From NCBI RefSeq assembly GCF_042646165.1, contig NZ_JBHRTC010000004.1: 64,000 nt of DNA. One strand, written 5' to 3'. Positions 44,125 to 55,900 of this stretch are shown here, in pieces. The stretch is from Microbaculum marinum (lineage in GTDB: Bacteria; Pseudomonadota; Alphaproteobacteria; Rhizobiales; Tepidamorphaceae). The notes beneath the pieces are model-generated. The model ran no database searches, had not been told where the DNA came from, and worked only from the letters and a program-made list of their open reading frames with translations. Each line of letters opens with the position of its first letter. The first letter of the stretch is position 1. The position numbers and the translations under genes are program-made.

Positions 44125-44643
44125 TCAGGCGCGGGTACGCATCCACGGCCGGTTGCCCAGCGGCGTCTCCCCCTGCCCGCCGACGGGCTGCAGGTAGATC
44201 GGCACCTCGGGCAGATGTCCTTCCGCGAGAGCGCGGCGTGTCGGACCGTGACTTATGGCAAAGGATGAAAATCCGCAACGCAGCATGAAAGGAATCTGGT
44301 CGAGCAAGACATCGCCCCGCGCCCGCAGATCGCCCGCATAGCCGTAGCGTTCGCGCAGCAGGCGCGCGGCGGAATACGAGCGCCCGTCGGTGAACGACGG
44401 GAAATCGAGCGCGATCAGATCGAACAGGTCCAGATCGGGCGACAGGTCCTCGACCCGGTCGTCCGCGGCGAGCGAAACACCGATCCGCCGGTCATTCGGC
44501 AGGTTGCCCTCACGCATCTCCCGCCAGCGCGCGGCCGAAACGAGCACCTTGCCGTCCTCCGGCAGGCTCTCGTCGTCGGCGACCTCACGCCACGCGTCGT
44601 CGACGAAGCCGTCACGGCACCAGATCGAGACCGGATCGCTCAT
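44125..44643 (-). CDS. DUF934 family protein of the sulfite reductase locus
   Basis: 172 residues. DUF934 genes regularly accompany cysI/cysH in alphaproteobacteria; the role, perhaps an accessory factor for sulfite reductase, is not established. SYSAARLLRERYGYAGDLRARGDVL is the typical core. Its start overlaps the cysH stop by four bases. Confidence 0.88.
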   Translation of the reverse strand: MSDPVSIWCRDGFVDDAWREVADDESLPEDGKVLVSAARWREMREGNLPNDRRIGVSLAADDRVEDLSPDLDLFDLIALDFPSFTDGRSYSAARLLRERYGYAGDLRARGDVLLDQIPFMLRCGFSSFAISHGPTRRALAEGHLPEVPIYLQPVGGQGETPLGNRPWMRTRA

Positions 44644-45483
44644 TGCTCACCTGCCGGGATGATCCGGACGGTCTCGCCGCTGCGGGTGATGTGGATGCCG
44701 CATTCTGCCTTGTCCGATCCGCGCCAGCGTCCGGCGCGTACGTCCTCGTTTTCCGCGACCGGGCTGGTGCAGGGCGCGCAGCCGATCGACAGGTAGCCGA
44801 ACTCGACGAGCGGATGGCGCGGCAGTTCGTGAATCGTCCGGTAGGCGCTGACGTCGCCGGTGTCCCAGTCAGCCAGCGGATTGACCTTCAGGCGCCTGCC
44901 GTCGCGCTCGACGAGCGGCATCGCCTCCCGCTCTGCGGTCTGGTGGCGGCGGCGGCCGGTCAGCCAGACGCCGAAGCCCGACAGTGCCTTCTCCAGCGGC
45001 TCCTCCTTCCGGATAGCGCAGCACAGGTCGGAATTCCGGTCGAACAGGTTGCCGCCAGGATCCAGAGCCCTCAGACGTGCCGGTTCCGGCCGCGCGATGC
45101 GAACGTCGGTCAGTCCGAGCCGTTCGACCAGTTCCTCGCGGTAGGCCAGGGTTTCCGGAAAGTGCTTGCCGGTTTCCAGGAAGATCACGGGCGTGTCGGG
45201 CGCGATCCGGGAAACCAGGTGCAGGAGTACGGCTGAATCCGCACCGAAGGACGACACCACCGAGGTGCGCCCAGGTGCCAGTTCCTTCAGGGTGTAGGTG
45301 ATCAGGTCCTGGGCAGACGCACCTGTGAACAGACGATCCAGCACGGCCGGATCGGGCCAGGATTCCTTCGTGCACACGACCTCGTTCCCCATTCCCGGTT
45401 TTCCCGTGAGCGAAGTGTTTTTCCCCGAAGCGTTCCTGCCCGGCCCCGTGGTGCCCGAAGACAGCCGATTTATCAATACCCGT

Positions 45484-45494
<11 letters not shown>
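44640..45494 (-). CDS. cysH: assimilatory adenylylsulfate/phosphoadenylylsulfate reductase
   Basis: 284 residues. It reduces APS or PAPS to sulfite. Cys pairs at DLCCAIRKEEPL and GCAPCTSP are the four [4Fe-4S] ligands that mark the APS-reducing type, and the catalytic Cys is in KAECGIH near the C-terminus. SSFGADSAVLLH is the PP-loop. The start at 45494 overlaps the cysI stop by 11 bases; a start at residue 35 (MGNEVV) is possible and closer to usual length. Confidence 0.93.
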
Positions 45495-47157
<1,663 letters not shown>

Positions 47158-47169
47158 CGGTCTGTTTCC

Positions 47170-47472
47170 TTACGCGGCTGCGACGTGGGAGTTGCCGGTG
47201 GTGGGGCCGGTGGCGCGAATCCGCTCGCGAAGCCGCATCGGCTGCACGCCCGACTGCTCCGCCTCCACATCGATCAGGTAGGGCTCGACGATGAGCCGTG
47301 CGGCGACATCCTGCTGCCCCTGCAATTCGGCGGCGGCCGCCGCCTCGTCGTCTGCGACCAGGCGGGCGAGATCGAGATCCTGGGTCCAGCCGTCGCCACC
47401 CAGATAGACCACCCGTCCGTCGGCAAGCCGGTTCGCGGTCAGTACCCGCAATGCGCTGGAATTCCGTGCCAT
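47170..47472 (-). CDS. DUF2849 family protein
   Basis: 100 residues (MARNSSALRVLTANRLADGRV). DUF2849 members lie with cysG/cysI in alphaproteobacteria, role unknown. WTQDLDLARLV and EPYLIDVE are typical segments. It lies 12 bp from both cysG and cysI, so it is surely part of the operon. Confidence 0.9.
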   Translation of the reverse strand: MARNSSALRVLTANRLADGRVVYLGGDGWTQDLDLARLVADDEAAAAAELQGQQDVAARLIVEPYLIDVEAEQSGVQPMRLRERIRATGPTTGNSHVAAA

Positions 47473-47484
47473 CTTTTGCGCTCC

Positions 47485-48903
47485 TCAGGCCGCCAGGATG
47501 CCCGCATCGGCGAAGGCTTCCGCCCCGCCCCAGTCGCCCTCGGCGACAGCGCGGCCGATGAAGATCACCACCGGACCACCGACGTCGCCGCGACCGGCCA
47601 GGTGCGGCAGGTCCGCAAGCCGTCCATAGAACCGGCGCTGCACAGGCCGGCAGGCATTTTCCACCGCGCCGACCGGTGTGTCGGGCGACAATCCGTTCTC
47701 GATCAGCGACCTGGCGGTCTCGTCCGCCACCGACTTCGCCATGTACAGCGTCACGGTCGCGTCGGCGCGGGCGATATCCGCCCAGTCGATGTCGTTTTCG
47801 CCGGGGGCGGCATGGCCCGTCGCGAACACCAGTGCGGATGCATGTTCGCGATGGGTCAGCGGAGTGGCCGTCTCGGCGGCGGCGCCGAGAGCGGCGGTGA
47901 TGCCGGGAACCACAGCATGCTCGATGCCGGCGCGGCGCAACGCTGCGATCTCCTCGCCGGCGCGGCCGTAGATCATCGGATCGCCCGACTTGAGCCGCAC
48001 CACCGTATGGCCCGCTGCCGCCTCCTCGATCAGGATGTCGTTGATCCGGTCCTGGCCGACCGGCGCCCGGCCCTTGCGCTTGCCGACATCGATCCGCCGG
48101 GCGTCGCGGCGCACCACGTCGAGAACGTCGTTGTCGACCAGCGCGTCATAGACCACCACGTCGGCCTCGGCGAGGACACGGCGGGCGCGAAGGGTCAGTA
48201 GGTCGGCCGCGCCGGGGCCGGCGCCCACCAGCCAGACGAAGCCGGTGCGGGCGTCGCCGCTGCGGGCGGCTTCCATGAGCCTGACCGCCCTGCGGCGAAC
48301 GTCCGCGGACCCTCGCGTTGCGGCCGCGGCGATGCCCTCGTCAGTGAAATAGCTGCGCCAGAAGGCGAGCCGCCGGGCGCCGGGCGGCAACAGGTCGGCG
48401 ACACGGCCGCGCAACTCGCCGGCCAGGCCGGCCAGCAGGCCGGTGCCGGGGGTCAGGATCTCCTCGATCCGGGCGCGCAGGATACCTGCCAGCACCGGGG
48501 CTGCGCCTTCGGTCGAAATGGCGATCGTCACCGGCGCCCGGTCGACGAACGCCGGTGTCAGCACGTCGCAGAGTTCGGGCCGGTCGACAACATTGACCGT
48601 CACACCGGCCGCACGCGCCATGGCGCCCAGTTCCCGGTCGACGCTCTCGATTTCCGTTGCGATGAAGGCGAGCGCAGCGCCGCGGAAGTCGTCTGCGCCG
48701 GGCAGCCGCGTGTGCACGGGATAGCCGGCGCTTTCGGCGGTGCGCGCCAGTGTCGGCTCGGGGCTATCGGCGAAGACGTGCACCTCGGCACTCGTCTTCG
48801 CCAGGAGCCGCAGCTTGGCGCTTGCCGCCTCGCCGTTGCCGGCGACGACGACGCGCCGGCCGTCGACGATGGTTGAAACCGGGAATGTCTTCAGCGCGCC
48901 CAT
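47485..48903 (-). CDS. cysG: sirohaem synthase (uroporphyrinogen methyltransferase/dehydrogenase/ferrochelatase)
   Basis: 472 residues from ATG 48903. The N-terminal third (VVVAGNGEAASAKLRLLA) is the NAD-dependent precorrin-2 dehydrogenase/ferrochelatase domain; the C-terminal half is the SAM-dependent methyltransferase with GAGPGAADLLTLRARRVLAEADVVVYD and LKSGDPMIYGRAGEE. It makes the sirohaem needed by CysI in the same operon. First gene of the block; a G+C-poor leader precedes it. Confidence 0.95.
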   Translation of the reverse strand: MGALKTFPVSTIVDGRRVVVAGNGEAASAKLRLLAKTSAEVHVFADSPEPTLARTAESAGYPVHTRLPGADDFRGAALAFIATEIESVDRELGAMARAAGVTVNVVDRPELCDVLTPAFVDRAPVTIAISTEGAAPVLAGILRARIEEILTPGTGLLAGLAGELRGRVADLLPPGARRLAFWRSYFTDEGIAAAATRGSADVRRRAVRLMEAARSGDARTGFVWLVGAGPGAADLLTLRARRVLAEADVVVYDALVDNDVLDVVRRDARRIDVGKRKGRAPVGQDRINDILIEEAAAGHTVVRLKSGDPMIYGRAGEEIAALRRAGIEHAVVPGITAALGAAAETATPLTHREHASALVFATGHAAPGENDIDWADIARADATVTLYMAKSVADETARSLIENGLSPDTPVGAVENACRPVQRRFYGRLADLPHLAGRGDVGGPVVIFIGRAVAEGDWGGAEAFADAGILAA

Positions 48904-48995
48904 GTCGGACCTCGGGGTATGACCAGACCTGAATATGGCGCGGCGGGCGTCCTCCGGACAACTGGGAAAGAGAAGAAAAACAAGTGAATTCAATG

Positions 48996-49011
48996 TATTA
49001 GGAATTATTAG
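48996..49011. promoter_or_regulatory. 10-bp-phased direct repeat upstream of cysG
   Basis: TATTAG occurs twice with 10-bp spacing in an A+T-rich patch about 95 bp upstream of cysG. It may be a regulator site or promoter region for the sulfate assimilation operon. No regulator can be named. Confidence 0.3.
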
Positions 49012-49098
49012 AACCTGATGCTGCGATGCGGCGGATCCGGGGGAAACGGATTTCGCGATCCGCCGTCCCACCAGCATGCGGCTGGCGCGCAGTCACCT

Positions 49099-49449
49099 CT
49101 ACGCCGCTTCGGATTCGGCGAATTCCGGGGAATCGCACCCCGCTTCGGCGGTCAGCCGGACACGCAAGCCGTCCAGGTCCTCACGCATCAGGATCTGGCA
49201 GCTCAGCCGCGAGTTCGGCTGCAGCGTATCGAGCTTGTCGAGCTGGTCGAGTTCGTCGTCGGTCGGTTCCGGCAGCCTGTCCAGCCATGCCGGATCGACC
49301 TGCACGTGACAGGTGCCGCAGATGCCGGCACCGCCGCATTCCGCCTTCATCGGAACGCCCCAGTCGCGGATCACTTCCATGACCCGCCAGCCATCCAGCG
49401 CCTCGAGCTCGTGGTCGCGACCCTGGCAGTCGGTGACGATGACTTTCAT
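49099..49449 (-). CDS. [2Fe-2S] ferredoxin
   Basis: 116 residues. Cys38, Cys44, Cys47 and Cys84 in the pattern C-x5-C-x2-C-x36-C (ECGGAGICGTCH ... LSCQI) bind the cluster. It is of the adrenodoxin/bacterial class. Nearby the cys operon lacks CysJ, so this ferredoxin or the one at 51423 could carry electrons from the reductase to CysI. Confidence 0.92.
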   Translation of the reverse strand: MKVIVTDCQGRDHELEALDGWRVMEVIRDWGVPMKAECGGAGICGTCHVQVDPAWLDRLPEPTDDELDQLDKLDTLQPNSRLSCQILMREDLDGLRVRLTAEAGCDSPEFAESEAA

Positions 49450-49565
49450 GTTCGTCTCCCTCTCGGTGGATGGTCATCCCGAGGCCGACAGGGAGCGTTG
49501 GCGGAAGACAGCTAGTGAAGTTGCCGCGATATGTCAAAGGGTGGCGGGCAACATGATCCGGTTGG

Positions 49566-51248
49566 CTAGTGCCCACTGCCGAACATGCCCGTCCGGACAG
49601 AGTAGTCCGCGGCCAGCCCGTAATCGGGATCGTCGTCGGAGTCGACCATGAGCTGTCCCGCCCGGTTGAGCAGGCGGTGGCAGTCGCGCGACAGGTGCCG
49701 GAGCTGCAGTGTCTTGCCCATCGCCTCGTATTTGGAGGCGAGCGCCTCGATCGCCTGCAGCGCCGACTGGTCGACCACCCGGCTGTTCATGAAGTCGACG
49801 ATGACCAGGCGCGGATCGTCCTTGGGACTGAAAATCTCGGCAAAGCCTTCCGCCGACCCGAAGAACAGCGGGCCTTCGATCTGGTAGACCTTGGCGCCTT
49901 CCGGCGTGACATGCGCGCGGGCGCGAATCCGCGTCGCGTTGTTCCAGGCGTAGGCGAGCGCGGAAATGATGACCCCGACGATCACCGCGACCGCCAGGTC
50001 GCTCGCCACGGTGACGGCCGTCACCAGCACGATCACCACGGCGTCGGTCAGCGGTATCCTCCGCAGGATCCTGAAGCTCTGCCACGCGAAGGTGCCGACG
50101 ACGACCATGAACATGACGCCGACAAGCGCGGCAAGCGGGATCTGCTCGATCGGGCCGGAGGCGACGAGGATGAAGGCGAGCAGGAACAGGGCGGCGGAAA
50201 TCCCCGACAGCCGGGTCCGCCCGCCGGATTTCACGTTGATCATCGACTGGCCGATCATGGCGCAGCCGCCCATGCCGCCGAAGAAGCCGGTGACGGTGTT
50301 GGCGACGCCCTGGGCGATGCACTCCTGCGAGGCGCCGCCGCGCTTCTGGGCGATCTCGCTGACCAGGTTGAGGGTCAGCAGGCTCTCGATCAGTCCGATG
50401 GCCGCGAGGATGAGCGCATACGGAAAGATGATCTCCAGCGTCTCGAAGGTCAGCGGCACGCCCGGCACGTGAAAGTCCGGCAGTCCGCTCTCGATCGACG
50501 CCAGGTCGCCGACCCGCGGCACGTCGATGCCGAAGGCGATGACGATCGCTGCCACGATCGCTATGCCTGCCAGGGGCGCGGGCACGAACGAGGTGATCTT
50601 CGGCATCAGCCAGATGATCGCCATGGTCAGCGCGACCAGGGCGAGCATGTTGAACAGCGGCCAGCCGGTCATCCACACCCGCGTATCGTCGGGCCCGGCC
50701 ACCTGAAACTGCGACAGCTGGGCCAGGAAAATGACGATCGCCAAGCCGTTCACGAAGCCCAGCATGACGGGATGCGGCACCAGCCGGATGAACTTGCCCA
50801 GGCGGAAGACCCCGGCGAGGATCTGCAGGATCCCCATCAGGACGACGGTCGCAAACAGATACTCGACGCCGTGCACCGCCACCAGCGACACCATGACCAC
50901 CGCCAGGGCGCCGGTCGCACCGGAGATCATGCCGGGCCGGCCGCCGATCAGAGCCGTGATCAGCCCGACGATGAAGGCCGCGTAGAGACCGACCAGCGGA
51001 TGCACGCCGGCGACGAAGGCAAACGCGACCGCCTCGGGAACCAGCGCCAGCGCAACCGTCAGCCCGGAAAGCAGCTCCGTCTTGATCTGCCCGGCGCTGA
51101 ACGCGGTGCCGTCCGGCTCCTTCCAGTCGGCAAACGAAGTGAATGAAAAACGGTCGGCGAAGGCCGCCAGCGTCTGTCTTGGCACTTTACGGATATCCGG
51201 GTCGGGGGTCGGGGAATCGCGATTGCGGGATGGCGTCTGACTAGGCAA
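49566..51248 (-). CDS. SulP-family inorganic anion transporter
   Basis: 560 residues. A short N-terminal tail, about ten or more membrane helices with the SulP segments VALALVPEAVAFAFVAGVHPLVGLYA and GGMGGCAMIGQSMINVKSGG, and a C-terminal STAS domain (about 445-545, with FVDFMNSR-like VIVDFMNSRVVDQSAL). SulP proteins carry sulfate, bicarbonate or other anions. Position next to the sulfate assimilation block favours sulfate, although bicarbonate cannot be excluded. Confidence 0.93.
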   Translation of the reverse strand: MPSQTPSRNRDSPTPDPDIRKVPRQTLAAFADRFSFTSFADWKEPDGTAFSAGQIKTELLSGLTVALALVPEAVAFAFVAGVHPLVGLYAAFIVGLITALIGGRPGMISGATGALAVVMVSLVAVHGVEYLFATVVLMGILQILAGVFRLGKFIRLVPHPVMLGFVNGLAIVIFLAQLSQFQVAGPDDTRVWMTGWPLFNMLALVALTMAIIWLMPKITSFVPAPLAGIAIVAAIVIAFGIDVPRVGDLASIESGLPDFHVPGVPLTFETLEIIFPYALILAAIGLIESLLTLNLVSEIAQKRGGASQECIAQGVANTVTGFFGGMGGCAMIGQSMINVKSGGRTRLSGISAALFLLAFILVASGPIEQIPLAALVGVMFMVVVGTFAWQSFRILRRIPLTDAVVIVLVTAVTVASDLAVAVIVGVIISALAYAWNNATRIRARAHVTPEGAKVYQIEGPLFFGSAEGFAEIFSPKDDPRLVIVDFMNSRVVDQSALQAIEALASKYEAMGKTLQLRHLSRDCHRLLNRAGQLMVDSDDDPDYGLAADYSVRTGMFGSGH

Positions 51249-51422
51249 TTTTGCTGCAATGCAAAAGACCCTCTATTGCATTGCCGCATATCGCCAGCCG
51301 CATGGCTGGCGCGGAGGCCGACCGACGGCGGCCCTCAGAGCCCGGTTCAATCGCGGAAATCGCGCGGATACGTGAGTCTTGCGCAGCAACCTGTCGCGGC
51401 CGAGGGCTGCGCGCTTCCCCTG

Positions 51423-51743
51423 CTACCCCTGCCGCTCCGGCACGTCGACGGTGAGGCCGTCGAGTTCCTCGCTCACCTTGATCTGGCAGGACAGGCGGCT
51501 CGTCGGCCGCACCTCGAAGGCGAAGTCCAGCATGTCCTCTTCCATTTCGGAAGGGCCGCCGGTCTTCTCGAACCAGTCCTCACGCACATAGACATGGCAG
51601 GTCGCACAGGCGAGCGCGCCGCCGCACTCGGCCTCGATCCCCGGCACGGAATTGCGGATCGCCGTTTCCATGACGGTCGAGCCGACCTCGCCGTCGACTT
51701 CGTGGACGGTGCCGTTGTGTTCGATATAGGTGATCTTTGGCAT
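51423..51743 (-). CDS. [2Fe-2S] ferredoxin, adrenodoxin-like
   Basis: 106 residues from ATG 51743 (MPKITYIEHNGTVHEVDG). Cys40, Cys46, Cys49 and Cys86 bind the cluster (ECGGALACATCH). This is the FdxB-like type that usually supports Fe-S assembly or mono-oxygenases. Standalone gene. Confidence 0.93.
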   Translation of the reverse strand: MPKITYIEHNGTVHEVDGEVGSTVMETAIRNSVPGIEAECGGALACATCHVYVREDWFEKTGGPSEMEEDMLDFAFEVRPTSRLSCQIKVSEELDGLTVDVPERQG

Positions 51744-51934
51744 GTGCGGAAAACGATCTGGAGGAGTGGGTCTGGAACGAAGCCTCGAGGCCGCGAAACT
51801 GCCCGAAGCGCCGAGTGTCCGGCCCCTATATGCGAACAATCCGGCAGGCGCCAGCCCCGTGAGCGAGACCGAAGACCCCGGCCGCCCCGCCCAAGACGCT
51901 TAGGCGACGGATCGATCGTCTGGTTCTCGGCGCA

Positions 51935-52336
51935 TTAGTGAATCAGAAAAAGTGACCTTATATAGGCGTTTACAAGAGTTATCTGATTCTCCACATCAAT
52001 GATGGCATTGCGGCTGCGATCGTCCTCGACGTTGTGGCCGAACAGCGCTGCGGTGTCGGCACTGGCGGCCAGGTTCCAGGCGCCGATGCCGCGCGCCGCG
52101 CCGCTGATCGTACGCGTCGCACGCCGCCACTGCTCGCCGTTGCTGGCCTCCTTCAGACGGTTCAGGTAGACCGATGACTGCGCCACGAAGAGCTGCAGCA
52201 CCTCGCGCTCCAGCTCCGTGTCTCCGAGCGAATGCCTCGTCAGGTGAACCAGGTCGACAGGCGGCGCCGTCGGCGTGACGCTGATCGCCTCGGGGGTTCT
52301 GTGTGTATTGGCTGACCGGCCCATGCGCTTCTCCAT
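51935..52336 (-). CDS. Hpt-domain-like protein
   Basis: 133 residues from ATG 52336; a start 12 bases later is possible. The helical segment VDLVHLTRHSLGDTELEREVLQLF ... RLKEASNGEQWRRATRTISGAARGIGA looks like a histidine phosphotransfer domain, except that the expected HxxKG is RTISGAARGIGA, so the phospho-accepting His is not obvious. It may be a degenerate Hpt used as a scaffold or inhibitor. Alone on the minus strand. Confidence 0.7.
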   Translation of the reverse strand: MEKRMGRSANTHRTPEAISVTPTAPPVDLVHLTRHSLGDTELEREVLQLFVAQSSVYLNRLKEASNGEQWRRATRTISGAARGIGAWNLAASADTAALFGHNVEDDRSRNAIIDVENQITLVNAYIRSLFLIH

Positions 52337-52410
52337 CCCGCTTCCCCCGGCCCGCGAACCGGCAGGGCAGCATCCATGGAGAAAGGTGTCAGCAACCCGA
52401 TAAGACGAGG

Positions 52411-52716
52411 TTAACCACCCGGCGGCGTTTCGCCGAGCGCCCGATAGCCGCTTTCGGTCAGCCGGCAGACCAGCCAGTCGGGCTTGATGGGATTGTTGAA
52501 CCACGGCTCGGCCCACCCGTTGGCGATGCACGAGCCGATGGTGCGGTGATTGATCTGGCGCCCGTCGTCGCCGAACAGCGGCAGCTTGCCGCCGGGCTGG
52601 CCGAGGCCGCGCTGGAGATAGGCGCGCTGCGCAGCCGTCGGTTCGCCTCCTCCCGGCTCCGGTGCGCCCTTCTTGGCCGACGTCGTCGACGCCTTTTCCT
52701 CACGCGCCTGCGCCAC
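52411..52716 (-). CDS. small protein of unknown function with possible winged-helix C-terminus
   Basis: 101 residues. A basic, disordered N-terminus (1-30) precedes a compact part with LCQ-free, Trp-rich sequence (NGWAEPWFNNPIKPDWLVCRLTESGYRAL) that looks like the end of a winged helix. A perfect CtrA-type site (52731-52745) lies 15 bp upstream of its start, suggesting cell-cycle control. No family recognised. Confidence 0.6.
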   Translation of the reverse strand: MAQAREEKASTTSAKKGAPEPGGGEPTAAQRAYLQRGLGQPGGKLPLFGDDGRQINHRTIGSCIANGWAEPWFNNPIKPDWLVCRLTESGYRALGETPPGG

Positions 52717-52730
52717 CCCGCCCTCCCGCG

Positions 52731-52745
52731 TTAACGATAAATTAA
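52731..52745. promoter_or_regulatory. candidate CtrA full site TTAA-N7-TTAA
   Basis: TTAACGATAAATTAA is a perfect match to the CtrA consensus TTAA-N7-TTAA. It lies 15 bp upstream of the 101-residue minus-strand gene and about 250 bp upstream of the GPR gene. Cell-cycle control is inferred. Confidence 0.5.
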
Positions 52746-52993
52746 CTTGCCCCTGCCCGCCCGCCGGCGGGTGTTTTCCCGGAAAGGATTTGGCACTACA
52801 CTAGAGCCTGCGGCAAGTGTCAGCGGACACGGACCGAGCGTTCGGCACCAGCGACGCCCGGAAATGGGGCTACGCGGGCGTCGGGGATTGGCGTTTTCAG
52901 GCACATCCTCGATCGACGGGCGACCGGTATCCCCGCTGGCTCGTAAGCGGCGGGCGGGCGCCCGATGCGTATTGAGTACGAGGCGAACTTATC

Positions 52994-55900
52994 ATGGCGA
53001 AACAATCTTCCAAGAAGCATGACGCGGCGGAAGCGGCATTGTCGGCCGTTGAAGAGGCGCTGACGGCAAACGGCACCGACCCGCTGGCAAGCGAAGCGGC
53101 CGCGGCCGAGGAAGCGACGGAGTCGGTGAACCGGGCCGTGGAGCGCGTCGTCGAGGCCGCGCGCGAGCAGCCGACCAGGAGCAATGGCAACGGCGCCGCG
53201 GAAAGCCGCCGCCGCAGTGTGCCCCGTCCTTCCGAAGCGGCCGCCAACGATGCCCGCCGTCCGGCCAACGATGACCGGCCGACGCTGAGCCACGTCGTCT
53301 ATTCCATGCAGCGCCGCGCGCCTCGTACGCCGTTCTTCGTGGCCCTGCTGGTCTCGCTGCTGTGGATCGGCCTTGGCGGCGCGATCGGCTATGGCCTCTA
53401 CGGATCGTCGCTCTACGCCGTGACAAACGCGGATCTCATTCGCTCCGAGCCGGGCATCGCCGTCATCTGGGCGGCCATCGTCGTCCCCGTCATCTTCTTC
53501 TTCGCGACCGCCACCATGGTCTGGCGCGCCAACGACCTTCGGCTTGCCGGCCGCTCGCTGACGGAAGCCGCCATCCGCCTTGCCGAGCCGGAAGGTGTCG
53601 CCAAGGAAGCGGTGATGACGGTTGGCCAGGCGATCCGCCGCGAGGTCGCCGCCATGGGCGATGGCGTCGAGCGGGCGCTCGCCCGCGCCGGCGAGCTGGA
53701 AGCGCTGATCCATTCCGAGGTCTCCTCGCTGGAACGCGCCTATCACGAAAACGAGATCCGCATCCGCGCCATCCTCGACCAGATGTCGAACGAGCGGGAA
53801 TCCCTCCTTTCCAACGCCGATCGCCTGCGCGCGTCCATTGCCGGCGCCCACGAGAACCTGACGCTCGACCTGGCGACCGCGGGAGATCGCATCACGGAGT
53901 CCGTCACGAGCGCCGGTGCGCGCGTCACCGAGGCCCTCACCTTGCGCGGCGACGAGATGACCGACGCGCTGACCAGCTCCGGCGACAACCTGATCGCGAC
54001 CCTGACCACCCATGGCGACGAATTCGTCCGCCGCCTGTCGCACACCGGCCACGAGGTCGCCACGACGCTGACCGACGCCAGCGAGATGGTCACCTCGACC
54101 CTCGACCAGCGCGGCCGCGAGGTGAACGAGGCATTCGCGCGCACGGGCGCCGACATCGTCGAGGATCTCTCGAATCGCGGCGTCGCCATCAACGAGACCC
54201 TCGCCTCCACGGGCCATACGCTCATCCAGTCGCTGACCGACCGCAGTGCTGAAGTCACCCAGCGCCTCAGCGACACCGGCAATCAGCTCTCCGAGACGCT
54301 GGTGCAGCGCGGCTCGGAGGTGACCGACCGCCTCTCGGAGGTCGGTTCGCAGATCTCCGACACGCTCGGCCGGCGCGGCACCGAGGTCACCGAGAACCTG
54401 TCGCAGGTCGGCACCGACATAACCGAGACGCTCGGCCAGCGGGGCTCCGAGCTTACCGACCGCCTGTCGTCCATCGGCACGGAAATCACGGAAACGCTGG
54501 GCCGGCGCGGCGCCGAGGTGACCGGCCGCCTCACCGAAGTCGGTTCTCAGATCTCCGAAACGATTTCCTCCAGCGGCAACGATCTGACGGCCCGCCTCGA
54601 CGAGACCAGCCGGCGTATCGAGGACACCGTCACCAATCGTGGCAACGAGCTCACCGAACGGCTCGAGACCGTCGGCGCGACCTTCGTCGACGACATCGCC
54701 ACGCGCACGTCCCGCTACACCGAGCAGCTGGGCGCAGCCGGTGCGGAGGTCTCGCGTGCCGTCGCCGCCCATGGCGACCAGCTCAACGAGAGCCTCAATG
54801 CCACGTCCGAACGGCTCATGGAGACGATGACGGGCCGCTCGCAGGAGGTGCAGGAAAACCTGCGCCGCACCGTCGGCGAAATCGACCACACCTTGTCGGT
54901 GAAGGGCGGCGAACTCGTCGACAAGCTCGCGTTCCGCTCCAGTGAAGTCGCCGAATTGCTCGACCACCGCTCTGCCGAACTCAACGAGATCCTTGCCAAT
55001 CGGTCTGCGGAAATTACCGAGACCCTCTCGACCCGCGGCGAACTGCTGACCAGCGCCATGGACGAGCGTCTCGACCGCTTCGGCGCGACGCTGGAGGAAC
55101 GCAGCGCGGCCATCGAGGCAACGCTGTCGGACCGCGGCGAACGGTTCACCACCGCACTGGACGAACGGCTGCAGCGCTTCGACACGACCCTGGAGGAGCG
55201 CGGCGCTGCTATCGAGGCAACGCTGTCGAACCGGGCGGACTCCTTCGTCCGCACGGTCGCCGAGCGCGCCAGCGAGGTCGATCGCACGCTTGGCGGGCGC
55301 CTTGCCGAGATTGCCTCGACCCTCAGCGAAAAGGGCGACGCCCTCGAGAAATCCCTCGGGGACCGGGCGACGTCGCTCGGCGAGACCCTCGGCAGCCGCG
55401 CCGCCGAGATCGACGAGACGCTCGGTCGCCGCGTCGGCGAAATCGACGAGCGGCTCGGCGCCCGCGCCAGCGAGATCGGCGAAACGCTCGGCAACCGGGT
55501 CGGCGAGATCGAGGCTTCGCTCGGCCGCAACGCGCAGGCGCTCGAGGCGGCCCTCGGCGACGGCTCGAGGTCCCTCGAATCCACGCTTGGACGCAACGTG
55601 TCGGCTCTCGAAAGCATGCTGGGCCGCAATGCCGAGACGATCGAAAGGACGATCGGCGAACGCACCGAACAGCTCAACGAGGCTCTTGGCAGCCGCGCCC
55701 GGGAGATCGGCGAGACGCTGGGCGCACGCAGCGCCGAACTCGAGGAGACCCTGAGTTCGCGGGCCGCAAGCATCGACCGGACCCTCGGCGCGCGTGGCGC
55801 CGAGATCGAGGAGACCCTCGCCTCCCGGGCCACCAGCATCGAACAGACGCTGGGCGCGAAGACGGCCGACATCGACCGCACGCTCGGCGATCGCGTCGCG

